A stretch of 64,000 nucleotides of DNA from Streptomyces amritsarensis (GTDB lineage Bacteria; Actinomycetota; Actinomycetes; Streptomycetales; Streptomycetaceae): NCBI RefSeq assembly GCF_001953875.1, contig NZ_MQUR01000022.1, positions 1 to 64,000 of the forward strand, given 5' to 3'. Within the stretch, counting starts at the first letter, position 1, and every line of letters starts with the position of its first letter. Positions 23,548 through 31,383 of this stretch are shown here, piece by piece. Below the pieces are notes generated by a model. It worked only from the letters and a program-made list of their open reading frames with translations, made no database searches and had not been told where the DNA came from. The position numbers and the translations under genes are program-made.

Positions 23548-25032
23548 ATGCACACCGACACCGAGCGCTGCATCAGGGCCGTGCAGTCGAAGGACGCCCG
23601 CTTCGACGGCTGGTTCTTCACCGCCGTCCTGACCACCCGGATCTACTGCCGCCCCAGCTGCCCCGCCGTGCCGCCCAAGGTCGAGAACATGACCTTCCTG
23701 CCCAGCGCCGCCGCCTGCCAGCAGGCCGGCTTCCGCGCCTGCAAGCGCTGCCGGCCCGACACCAGCCCCGGCTCCCCGGAGTGGAACGCCCGCGCCGACG
23801 CCGTCGCCCGGGCGATGCGGCTGATCCAGGACGGGGTCGTCGACCGCGAGGGCGTCCCGGGCCTGGCCGCCCGCCTCGGCTACTCCACCCGCCAGGTCGA
23901 ACGGCAGCTGGGCGCCGAACTCGGCGCCGGGCCCCTCGCCCTGGCCAGGGCCCAGCGCGCCCAGACCGCCCGGCTGCTCATCGAGACCTCCGAGCTGCCG
24001 ATGGGCGATGTCGCGTTCGCCGCCGGCTTCTCCTCCATCCGCACCTTCAACGACACCGTCCGCGAGGTCTTCGCCCTCTCCCCGAGCGAGCTGCGGGACC
24101 GCGCCGTGAAGGCCGGGCGGAAGAAGGACGCCCCGCCCCGGATCCCCGGGACGATCAGCCTGCGGCTGCCGTTCCGGGCCCCCCTGAACCCCGACAACCT
24201 CTTCGGGCACCTCGCGGCGACCGCCGTCCCCGGTGTCGAGGAATGGCGCGACGGCGCCTACCGGCGCACCCTGCGCCTGCCCCACGGCACCGGCGTCGTG
24301 GCGCTGACCCCGCGGCCCGACCACATCGGCTGCCGCCTGGCCCTGACCGACCTGCGCGACCTGACGATCGCCATCAGCCGCTGCCGCTGGATGCTCGACC
24401 TCGACGCCGACCCCGAGGCGGTCGACGAGCAACTGCGCTCCGACCCGCTGCTGGCGCCGCTCGTGGACAAGGCCCCGGGGCGCCGGGTGCCCCGTACGGT
24501 CGACGCGGCGGAGTTCGCCGTACGGGCCGTGCTGGGCCAGCAGGTGTCGACCGCGGCGGCGCGCACGCACGCCGCCCGGCTGGTCACGGCGTACGGGGAG
24601 CGCGTCGAGGACCCGCTGGGCGGGCTGACGCACCTCTTCCCCTCCCCGCAGGCGCTGGCCGGGCTCGACCCGGAGTCGCTGGCCCTGCCGCGCAGCCGGC
24701 GGGCCACGCTGACCACCCTGGTGTCGGCGCTGGCCGACGGTTCGCTGCCGCTGGGCATCGACAGCGACTGGGACGCGGCCCGGGCGCAGCTGTCGGCGCT
24801 GCCCGGCTTCGGCCCCTGGACCACCGAGGTGATCGCGATGCGGGCGCTCGGCGACCCGGACGCGTTCCTGGCGTCCGATCTGGGTGTCCGGCGCGCGGCG
24901 CAGGGGCTCGGGCTGCCGTCGTCGCCCTCAGCGCTCACGGCGCGGGCCGCCGGCTGGCGGCCCTGGCGCGCGTACGCCGTCCAGTACCTGTGGGCCACGG
25001 ACGCCCACCCCATCAACCACCTGCCGGTCTGA
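23548..25032 (+). CDS. Ada-AlkA fusion: DNA-3-methyladenine glycosylase with Ada regulatory domain
   Basis: A 494-aa alkylation-repair protein. Residues 1-75 are the Ada zinc domain with Cys34, Cys38, Cys65 and Cys68, the same 4-27-3 spacing as E. coli Ada. Cys34 corresponds to the methylphosphotriester acceptor. Residues about 85-190 are an AraC helix-turn-helix (LGYSTRQVERQLGAELG, MGDVAFAAGFSSIRTFNDTVREVF). Residues about 205-490 are AlkA with the helix-hairpin-helix LPGFGPWTTEVIAMRALGDP and a downstream catalytic Asp (LASDLG). It both excises alkylated bases and probably activates transcription when methylated. ogt follows by 9 bases in the same operon. Confidence 0.95.
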   Translation: MHTDTERCIRAVQSKDARFDGWFFTAVLTTRIYCRPSCPAVPPKVENMTFLPSAAACQQAGFRACKRCRPDTSPGSPEWNARADAVARAMRLIQDGVVDREGVPGLAARLGYSTRQVERQLGAELGAGPLALARAQRAQTARLLIETSELPMGDVAFAAGFSSIRTFNDTVREVFALSPSELRDRAVKAGRKKDAPPRIPGTISLRLPFRAPLNPDNLFGHLAATAVPGVEEWRDGAYRRTLRLPHGTGVVALTPRPDHIGCRLALTDLRDLTIAISRCRWMLDLDADPEAVDEQLRSDPLLAPLVDKAPGRRVPRTVDAAEFAVRAVLGQQVSTAAARTHAARLVTAYGERVEDPLGGLTHLFPSPQALAGLDPESLALPRSRRATLTTLVSALADGSLPLGIDSDWDAARAQLSALPGFGPWTTEVIAMRALGDPDAFLASDLGVRRAAQGLGLPSSPSALTARAAGWRPWRAYAVQYLWATDAHPINHLPV

Positions 25033-25041
25033 GGAGCAGCC

Positions 25042-25542
25042 GTGAACGTCAAGCAGCACACCGTCGTCGACAGTCCGTACGGTCCGCTCACCCTGGTCGC
25101 CGCGGACGGTGTCCTCAGCGGCCTGTACATGACCGGTCAGCGCCACCGGCCGGCCGAGGAGTCCTTCGGGCAGCGGGTGGCGGCCGCCGAGGAGCCCTTC
25201 CCCGAAGTGGTGCGCCAGCTGGCCGCCTACTTCGCCGGGGAGTTGACGGCGTTCGACCTCCCGCTCCGGCTGGAGGGCACCGCCTTCCAGCGCAGCGTCT
25301 GGGACCAGCTCGTGCGGATCCCCTACGGCGAGACGTGGTCGTACGGGCAGCTGGCGGCGGAGCTGGGCAAGCCGAACGCCTCGCGCGCGGTGGGTCTGGC
25401 CAACGGGAAGAACCCGGTCGGGATCATCGTGCCGTGCCACCGGGTGATCGGCGCCTCCGGCGGCATGACCGGCTACGGCGGCGGGGTCGAGCGCAAGGTG
25501 CGGCTGCTGGCCTTCGAGGCGGGTCAGGGTCTGACGTCGTAG
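25042..25542 (+). CDS. ogt: methylated-DNA-protein-cysteine methyltransferase
   Basis: A 166-aa suicide repair protein that takes the methyl group from O6-methylguanine. The active site is IIVPCHRVIGASG (Cys132), and YGETWSYGQLAAELGKPNASRAVG is the helix-turn-helix that reads the minor groove. Residues 1-75 form the RNase-H-like N-terminal domain. GTG 25042 lies 9 bases after the Ada-AlkA stop, so the two form an adaptive-response operon. The 3' end overlaps the convergent methyltransferase gene by 19 bases. Confidence 0.94.
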   Translation: MNVKQHTVVDSPYGPLTLVAADGVLSGLYMTGQRHRPAEESFGQRVAAAEEPFPEVVRQLAAYFAGELTAFDLPLRLEGTAFQRSVWDQLVRIPYGETWSYGQLAAELGKPNASRAVGLANGKNPVGIIVPCHRVIGASGGMTGYGGGVERKVRLLAFEAGQGLTS

Positions 25543-26594
25543 AGGACGTTGAAGGGGTCCTCGGTGGGGGAACGGGTGACTTCGCGGAAGCCGGCCTCGG
25601 CGCACAGGGCGCGGACGGTCTCCTCGGGGAGGCCGCAGGTGCCGAGGGCGGCTCCGTCGTCGGCCAGGGACGTGGTCATGCAGTAGAAGACGCTGAACCC
25701 GTAGAGGAGTGAGGCGACGGGGCCGACGTTGTCCTCGGGGCGGTCGCGGGAGTTGACCTCGAGCATGAGGTAGTCGCCGTTGTCCTTGACGGCGGCTCGG
25801 ATGGCGGCCAGCAGGCCCCGGGGGTCCGCGGCGTCGTGGATGACGTCGAAGGTGGTGACGATGTCGTAGCGCTCGGGGAGGCCCTGGGCGACGTCGAGGA
25901 TGCGGAAGGAGACCCGGTCGGCGACGCCCGCCCGGTCGGCGTTGGCGCGGGCGCGTTCGACCTGGGCGGGGAAGACGTCGAAGCCCGTGAACCGTGAGCG
26001 GGGGAACGCCTTGGCAAGGACGATCAGGGCGCGGCCCGCGCCGCAGCCGACGTCCGCGACGTGGCTGCCGCGTTCGAGCTTCCCGACCACGTGCGGGAAG
26101 GTGGAGAGCCAGTCGTCGACCATGACGCTCTCGAACCAGCTGCCGGAGAAGCGGCTCATTCCGTCCCACACGGAGGGCGGGTAGGCGGCCTGCGGTACGC
26201 CGCCGCCCGTCCGGAACGCTTCGACGAGTTGTTCGTAGGGCTGCCAGAGGCCGGGGAGCATCTGGTGGACGCCGCCCAGGAACATCGGTCCCGATTCGTA
26301 GGCGAGTGCCGGTGCGTGCTCGGGGGGCAGGGCGAAGGTGCCCGGTTCGGGCTCGGTCAGGTAGCCCGAAGCGGTGAGGCCGCGCAGCCACTCGCGGACG
26401 TAGCGTTCGCGCAGGCCCAGGCGGTCCGCCAGGTCCTGGCTGCGGGACGGGCCGGCCGCGGCGAGGTCCTTGAACAGGCCGAGCCGGTCGCCGACGGCGC
26501 ACAGGGCGGTGGTCATGGCTCCGCTCAGGTCTCCGAGTGCCTTTTCCATGAAGGCTTCGACCTTGGAGGCGTCCGGTTCCCGGGGTGCGGCCAT
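25524..26594 (-). CDS. class I SAM-dependent methyltransferase with winged-helix N-domain
   Basis: A 356-aa protein. Residues about 10-95 form a winged-helix dimerisation domain (LGLFKDLAAAGPSRSQDLADRLGLRERYVREWLRGLTASGYL). Residues about 160-310 are a Rossmann methyltransferase with motif I VADVGCGAGRALIVLAKAFP, GFDVFPAQVERARANA and FDVIHDAADPRGLL. This organisation is that of Rv2258c/UbiE-like proteins and small-molecule O-methyltransferases. ATG 26594 has AGGAG upstream. The substrate is unknown; no biosynthetic partner is nearby. Confidence 0.88.
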   Translation of the reverse strand: MAAPREPDASKVEAFMEKALGDLSGAMTTALCAVGDRLGLFKDLAAAGPSRSQDLADRLGLRERYVREWLRGLTASGYLTEPEPGTFALPPEHAPALAYESGPMFLGGVHQMLPGLWQPYEQLVEAFRTGGGVPQAAYPPSVWDGMSRFSGSWFESVMVDDWLSTFPHVVGKLERGSHVADVGCGAGRALIVLAKAFPRSRFTGFDVFPAQVERARANADRAGVADRVSFRILDVAQGLPERYDIVTTFDVIHDAADPRGLLAAIRAAVKDNGDYLMLEVNSRDRPEDNVGPVASLLYGFSVFYCMTTSLADDGAALGTCGLPEETVRALCAEAGFREVTRSPTEDPFNVLYDVRP

Positions 26595-26797
26595 GGGTGG
26601 GTGCTCCTGTGGGTCGGCGGGGGCGGCGGGGTGCGGCCCGGAGCCCCAAGGCAAGCACCCGGGCGCCGTCCGGCGCAGTCGCCGCAGCGGCGGCGGGACC
26701 GACGTCACTCCAAGGGGTCTGGCGGCATATCGCTCCACATGCGGACATACCAGAGCACCTGTATGAAAGAAATACCGCTACACGATCGGAGCCGGGC

Positions 26798-27187
26798 ATG
26801 GACGACTATCCGCTGCTGAACCTCTTCTGGACGATGCTGTGGCTGTTCCTGTGGATCATGTGGTTCTTCCTGCTCTTCAAGATCATCACGGACATCTTCC
26901 GTGACCACACCCTGGGCGGCTGGGGCAAGGCGGGATGGCTGATCTTCGTCCTGATCCTGCCGTTCCTCGGCGTGTTCGTGTACCTCATCGCCCGCGGGAA
27001 GAGCATGACCGAGCGGGAGATGAAGCAGATGCAGGAGAACGAGGCGGCCTTCAAGAGTTACGTCCAGCAGGCGGCCGGCCCGGGCGGCGGTTCGGCGGAC
27101 GAGCTGCACAAGCTCTCCGTCCTCAAGGACAAGGGCGACATCACCCAGGAGGAGTTCGACCGCGCCAAGGCCAAGCTGCTGGCCTGA
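26798..27187 (+). CDS. PLDc_N/SHOCT domain membrane protein
   Basis: A 129-aa protein with two membrane helices near the N-terminus (residues about 8-30 and 44-66), the second in the PLDc_N-like context GWGKAGWLIFVLILPFLGVFVYLIARG. A linker of charged residues follows and then a SHOCT motif at the end (ELHKLSVLKDKGDITQEEFDRAKAKLL). SHOCT is a short C-terminal oligomerisation motif. The role is unknown; such proteins are abundant in Streptomyces. ATG 26798 is preceded by GGAG. It is divergent from the methyltransferase, across a 203-base gap with an AT-rich patch (26,750-26,775) that probably holds the promoter. Confidence 0.85.
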   Translation: MDDYPLLNLFWTMLWLFLWIMWFFLLFKIITDIFRDHTLGGWGKAGWLIFVLILPFLGVFVYLIARGKSMTEREMKQMQENEAAFKSYVQQAAGPGGGSADELHKLSVLKDKGDITQEEFDRAKAKLLA

Positions 27188-27194
27188 CCCGGGG

Positions 27195-27623
27195 TCAGAC
27201 CACGAGGAGCGGGACGAGCAGGGCGAAGGCGGCGCCGGCCTCCACGGCGTAGCCGTAGAGCGAGGGGTGCTGCACGGGGGCGGCGAGCAGCACCACACTC
27301 TGGGTGGCGGCGGCGGCCGCCACCCAGTCGGCGTCGGCGCCGAGGCCGCCCTCGTACCAGCCCTCGCAGGCGCCGGGGCCGGTGACGGCGAGGAAGTCGT
27401 CCTCGCGGCGGTACAGGGCCCGCCAGTCGGCGGCGGGGGTGGACCAGCCCTCGAAGTCGGCGAACCGGGCCCAGCCGCCCTCGCGTATCGCGGTGTCGAA
27501 GAGCCACACCGGCGTCCCGTCGGGGGTCACCTCGCCACCGGCCTGCTGCTCCGTCGTGAAGTGGACCATGGGCAGGGCGTCCGGCCCGTCGGCCGTGCTG
27601 GGCCAGGCGTACATCGTGATCAT
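27195..27623 (-). CDS. conserved hypothetical protein
   Basis: A 142-aa soluble acidic protein, not recognised. It has an N-terminal MITMYAWPSTADGPDALPMVHFTTEQQAGGE and a Trp-rich middle (GWARFADFEGWSTPAADWRALYRREDDF). A second ATG at 27614 is possible. It lies 36 bases downstream of the Nudix gene on the same strand and is probably cotranscribed. It converges on the SHOCT gene with a 7-base gap. No function is assigned. Confidence 0.65.
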   Translation of the reverse strand: MITMYAWPSTADGPDALPMVHFTTEQQAGGEVTPDGTPVWLFDTAIREGGWARFADFEGWSTPAADWRALYRREDDFLAVTGPGACEGWYEGGLGADADWVAAAAATQSVVLLAAPVQHPSLYGYAVEAGAAFALLVPLLVV

Positions 27624-27659
27624 CTTCTGATTCTGTCCTGGTCGAAGTAAGCCGGGTGT

Positions 27660-28160
27660 TTACGGGGTGACCGGTCGCCGGCCGTTCTCCAGTTCCGCGG
27701 TGCCCTCACCCGACTGCAGGACGCGGTACGCCTCTTCGGTGCGCCGGCCGAGCGATCCGGGCAGGTAGGCGGTGAGTTCGGCGGGGTCGACCAGGCGCCA
27801 CGAGAGCAGTTCCTCCTCCTGGAGCCTGATCGAGGCCAGCCGGGCCTCGTCGAGCACTCCCCCGTCGTAGAGGTAGGCGACGAGCGGCGGGCGGCCGGGG
27901 CCGATCGTCCAGTCCACGGCGAGGAGGCGGCCGAGGGGGATGTCGATGCCGATCTCCTCGGCGCTCTCCCGGCGGGCGGCGGTGCGCGGCGACTCGCCCT
28001 GGTCCGACTCGATGGTGCCGCCCGGCAGGGCCCAGCCCTCGCGGTAGTTGGGCTCGACGAGCAGGACCCGCCCCTCGGCGTCCCGGTAGAGGGCGGCCGC
28101 GCCGGCCAGCACCCGGGGCAGGCTCGCGATGTACGTGGCGAAGTCATCCGTGGTGGTCAC
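27660..28160 (-). CDS. Nudix hydrolase
   Basis: A 166-aa pyrophosphohydrolase. The Nudix box GX5EX7REUXEEXGU is complete in the stretch GGTIESDQGESPRTAARRESAEEIG that follows EGWALP. An N-terminal RDAEGRVLLVEPNYR strand and a C-terminal substrate lid complete the fold. It hydrolyses a nucleoside diphosphate linked to another moiety; which one cannot be read from the sequence. GTG 28160 has a GTAGGGTGG upstream. Cytoplasmic. Confidence 0.9.
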   Translation of the reverse strand: MTTTDDFATYIASLPRVLAGAAALYRDAEGRVLLVEPNYREGWALPGGTIESDQGESPRTAARRESAEEIGIDIPLGRLLAVDWTIGPGRPPLVAYLYDGGVLDEARLASIRLQEEELLSWRLVDPAELTAYLPGSLGRRTEEAYRVLQSGEGTAELENGRRPVTP

Positions 28161-28169
28161 CCGGCCACC

Positions 28170-29837
28170 CTACCGAGGGGGCCTCCGGTCGGCCGCCGGC
28201 CCCTGTCCGGTGACGGCGTCGCCGACCATGGCCCGGACAGCGTCCCGCACGCCGTGCAGGGGATGGTGGCGGGCGGGTCCCGCGCCGGGGTCCTCGCGGA
28301 GCTCCTTGAGCAGGGCCCAGCAGAGCAGCAGCATGACGACGACGAAGGGCAGCGCGACCAGGATGGTGGCGGTCTGCAGGGACTTCAGGCCGCCCGCGAG
28401 GAGCAGGACGGCGGCCACGGCCGCCATCAGCACGCCCCAGGTGACGACGAGCCAGGTGGGCGGGTGGAGGGAGCCGCGGCTGGTGAGGGAGCCCATGACC
28501 AGGGAGGCGGAGTCGGCGCTGGTGACGAAGTAGGCCATGACGAGGGCCATGGCGACCCACGAGGTGAGCGTGGACAGCGGCAGCGCGTCCAGCATCGCGA
28601 AGAGGGAGGCCTCGGTGCCCTCCTTGAGCTCCGCCGCGAGGTCGACGGCGCCGGTGGAGTCGAGGCGGATGGCGGTGCCGCCCATCACGCAGAACCAGAC
28701 GACGGTGGCTCCGCTGGGCACGAGCAGCACGCCGATGAGGAACTCGCGGATGGTGCGGCCCCGTGAGATGCGGGCGATGAAGGTGCCGACGAAGGGCGCC
28801 CAGGAGAGCCACCACGCCCAGTAGAAGATCGTCCACGCGCCGAGCCAGGCGCTGTCGGTGAAGGCGCCGGTGCGGCTTGCCATGGGCAGCAGCTCACTCA
28901 GGTAGCCGCCGACGCCGGCGGGGATCACGTCGAGGATGTGGACGGTGGGGCCGAGCAGGAAGACGAAGAGCACCAGGACGGCGGCGAGCACGATGTTGCC
29001 GGTGCTCAGCCACTTGACGCCCCGGTGCAGGCCGGAGAAGGCGGAGAGCACGAAGGCCGCCGAGAGCGAGCAGATGATGATCAGCTCGACGGTGGTGGAG
29101 TCCTCGATGCCGGTGGTGAGGCTGAGGCCCTTGGACACCTGGAGTGCGCCGAGGCCGAGGCTGGTGGCGGTGCCGAAGACGGTGGCGAAGACGGCGAGCA
29201 GGTCGATGGCCCGGCCGGGGCCGCCGTCGGCCCGTTCGCGGCCGATCAGGGGGACGAAGACGGAGCTGAGGCGGTTGCCGCGCCCCTTGCGGAAGGTGGC
29301 GTAGGCGAGGGCGAGGCCTGCGATGCCGTAGATGGCCCACGGGGTGAGGGTCCAGTGGAAGAAGGAGTACTCCATGGCCGCGAGGGCGGCCGCGCCCGTG
29401 CGGGGCGCCGCTGCGGAGGCGGGCGGCGGGGCCAGGTAGTGGGTGAGGGGTTCGCCCACGCCGTAGAACATCAGGCCGATGCCCATGCCGGCACTGAACA
29501 TCATCGCGATCCAGGACAGGTTGGTGAACTCGGGTTCGGAGTCGTCCGCGCCGAGGCGGATCCGGCCGAAGCGGCTGATCGCGAGGACGACGCACAGGAC
29601 GAGGAAGACGTCGGCGGCGATCACGAACAGCCACGCGAAGTTGTTCAGGACCCACGCCAGCGCGACGGTGGAGGCGGCGTCGAAGGAGTCCCCGCCGAGG
29701 GCCGCCCAGGCGACGACGGCCAGCACGGCGATCACGCCGACGGTGACGACCGTGTGGTCGGGGGCGCCGTCCACCGGGCTGCCGGAACCCCCTCCGGGGG
29801 TGTCCGGACGTGGCTGTTCCAGTGATTCGGCGCTCAT
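28170..29837 (-). CDS. BCCT family betaine/carnitine/choline transporter
   Basis: A 555-aa membrane protein with about 12 transmembrane helices, of the betaine/carnitine/choline transporter family (sodium- or proton-coupled uptake of trimethylammonium solutes such as glycine betaine). The family signature is visible as FYWAWWLSWAPFVGTFIARI, with SRGRTIREF following and GVGEPLTHYLAPP earlier. A 40-residue cytoplasmic N-tail precedes helix 1. It is probably osmoprotectant uptake. The Nudix gene follows after 9 bases, so they may share a transcript. Confidence 0.92.
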   Translation of the reverse strand: MSAESLEQPRPDTPGGGSGSPVDGAPDHTVVTVGVIAVLAVVAWAALGGDSFDAASTVALAWVLNNFAWLFVIAADVFLVLCVVLAISRFGRIRLGADDSEPEFTNLSWIAMMFSAGMGIGLMFYGVGEPLTHYLAPPPASAAAPRTGAAALAAMEYSFFHWTLTPWAIYGIAGLALAYATFRKGRGNRLSSVFVPLIGRERADGGPGRAIDLLAVFATVFGTATSLGLGALQVSKGLSLTTGIEDSTTVELIIICSLSAAFVLSAFSGLHRGVKWLSTGNIVLAAVLVLFVFLLGPTVHILDVIPAGVGGYLSELLPMASRTGAFTDSAWLGAWTIFYWAWWLSWAPFVGTFIARISRGRTIREFLIGVLLVPSGATVVWFCVMGGTAIRLDSTGAVDLAAELKEGTEASLFAMLDALPLSTLTSWVAMALVMAYFVTSADSASLVMGSLTSRGSLHPPTWLVVTWGVLMAAVAAVLLLAGGLKSLQTATILVALPFVVVMLLLCWALLKELREDPGAGPARHHPLHGVRDAVRAMVGDAVTGQGPAADRRPPR

Positions 29838-29915
29838 GCGGCCACACTATGCAGGCGTATATCCCTATTTAGGGGCATGGCGCGCCGGGTGTGGCCCAGG
29901 CCACTCATGGGCATA

Positions 29916-29981
29916 GGAGGATCCTCCGGATAAGCTCATGGCGGCGCGACTGCACTGTTCGATAGCAAGGGAATAGCAAGG
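29916..29981 (+). promoter_or_regulatory. palindrome and direct repeats before the glycerate kinase
   Basis: The perfect 12-base palindrome GGAGGATCCTCC (29916-29927) is followed by two ATAGCAAGG direct repeats (29962-29970, 29973-29981); the second supplies the ribosome site and overlaps the GTG start. These are candidate regulator sites in the divergent promoter shared with the BCCT gene. Confidence 0.4.
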
Positions 29982-31129
29982 TGACGGACGGAGCAGTAAC
30001 TGAGGCCGCGCGCGTGCTCATCGCCGCGGACAAATTCAAGGGCTCGCTCACGGCCGTTCAGGTCGCGGAGCGGGTGACGGCCGGGCTTCGCAGGGCCGTG
30101 CCGGGCGTGGAGATCGAGACCCTCCCCGTCGCGGACGGCGGCGACGGCACGGTCGCGGCCGCCGTGGCGGCCGGTTTCGAACGCCGGGAGGTTCAGGTCA
30201 CCGGCCCCCTGGGCGAGCAGGTCACGGCCGCCTTCGCGCTGCGCGGGGAGACCGCGGTGGTGGAGATGGCGGAGGCCTCCGGCCTCCAGCTGCTGCCGGC
30301 GGGCGCCTTCGCCCCGCTGACGGCGACCACGTACGGCTCGGGCGAGGTCCTCAAGGCGGCGCTGGACGCGGGCGCCCGCTCGATCGTCTTCGGCGTCGGC
30401 GGCAGCGCCACCACGGACGGCGGCGCCGGCATGCTGGCGGCCCTCGGTGCGGTGTTCCTGGACGCGGACGGCGAGCCGGTCGGACCGGGCGGCGGCGCGC
30501 TGGCCGGCCTGGCCTCGGCCGACCTGTCGGGCGTGGACCCGCGCTTCGCGGAGGTCGACTTCGTCCTGGCCAGCGACGTGGACAACCCGCTGACCGGCCC
30601 GAAGGGCTGCGCGGCCGTCTACGGCCCGCAGAAGGGCGCCTCGCCCGAGGACGTGGCGGCGCTCGACGCGGCGCTGGCGCACTACGCGCAGGTGCTGGAG
30701 AAGTCGATCGGCCCGAAGGCCGCCGAGCTCGCCGCCTCCCCGGGCGCGGGCGGTGCGGGCGGCATCGGCTACGGCGCGCTGCTGCTGGGCGCGAGCTTCC
30801 GTCCCGGCATCGAGCTGATGCTGGATGTGCTGGGCTTCGCGCCGGCGCTGGAGCGGGCCACGCTCGTCATCACCGGCGAGGGCTCGCTGGACGAGCAGAC
30901 CCTGCACGGCAAGGCGCCCGCGGGCGTCGCCGCGGCAGCGCGCGCCGCCGGCAAGCCGGTCGTGGCGGTCTGCGGCCGACTGCTGCTGGACCAGGAGGCC
31001 CTGGAGGCGGCCGGCATCGGCAAGGCGTACCCGCTGACGGACCTGGAGCCCGACCCGGCCAAGTCCATCCCGAACGCGGGTCCCCTCCTGGAGCAGGTCG
31101 CGGCGAACATCGCCGCCGACGTCCTCTGA
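29981..31129 (+). CDS. glycerate kinase
   Basis: A 382-aa glycerate kinase of the GarK/GlxK (Pfam Gly_kinase) type, phosphorylating D-glycerate with ATP. The N-terminal signature AADKFKGSLTAVQVAERV, then LPVADGGDGTVAAAV, GVGGSATTDGGAGMLAALG and ITGEGSLDEQTLHGKAPAGVA are all present and full length. Such kinases serve glyoxylate or glycerate assimilation, which would fit the glyoxylate-forming ethylmalonyl-CoA genes 10 kb away, but there is no direct link. GTG 29981 with a weak AAGG site. A hairpin follows 12 bases after the stop. Confidence 0.93.
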   Translation: MTDGAVTEAARVLIAADKFKGSLTAVQVAERVTAGLRRAVPGVEIETLPVADGGDGTVAAAVAAGFERREVQVTGPLGEQVTAAFALRGETAVVEMAEASGLQLLPAGAFAPLTATTYGSGEVLKAALDAGARSIVFGVGGSATTDGGAGMLAALGAVFLDADGEPVGPGGGALAGLASADLSGVDPRFAEVDFVLASDVDNPLTGPKGCAAVYGPQKGASPEDVAALDAALAHYAQVLEKSIGPKAAELAASPGAGGAGGIGYGALLLGASFRPGIELMLDVLGFAPALERATLVITGEGSLDEQTLHGKAPAGVAAAARAAGKPVVAVCGRLLLDQEALEAAGIGKAYPLTDLEPDPAKSIPNAGPLLEQVAANIAADVL

Positions 31130-31141
31130 CCCACCCGGACG

Positions 31142-31175
31142 GAAGGCCCGGTCCGCCGCCGGCCGCCGGGCCTTC
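31142..31175 (+). terminator. terminator of the glycerate kinase
   Basis: GAAGGCCCGG (31142-31151) pairs perfectly with CCGGGCCTTC (31166-31175). Its right arm is also the start of the short tandem repeat that follows. Confidence 0.65.
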
Positions 31176-31215
31176 GCCGTCCGCCGGGCCTCCCCGTCCG
31201 CCGGGCCTTCGCCGT
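31163..31215. repeat. three 17-18-base tandem repeats
   Basis: CCGCCGGGCCTTCGCCGT occurs at 31163-31180 and 31198-31215, with a 17-base variant (CCGCCGGGCCTCCCCGT) between. Each unit could pair with the left arm of the terminator, so the region offers several alternative hairpins. Confidence 0.65.
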
Positions 31216-31383
31216 GCACGGGCCGGAGCGGGTGGCTGCGCACCCGTCCGGGTGCGCGCGCCGTGCCGGCCGGGTGACACCGACGCGGTCGGCCGGGCCG
31301 CGGGAGGGCACGGCGGCGAGCGGCACCGGCCGGTCCGGCGGCCCGGCCACGCCCAAAGCCCTGGACAGTGTTAGAAAGGGCTC

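Noticed and set aside
23548..25542. SOS (LexA) control of the Ada-AlkA/ogt operon
   Set aside because: No GAAC-N4-GTTC box was found upstream; Ada-type methylation-dependent control is more likely.
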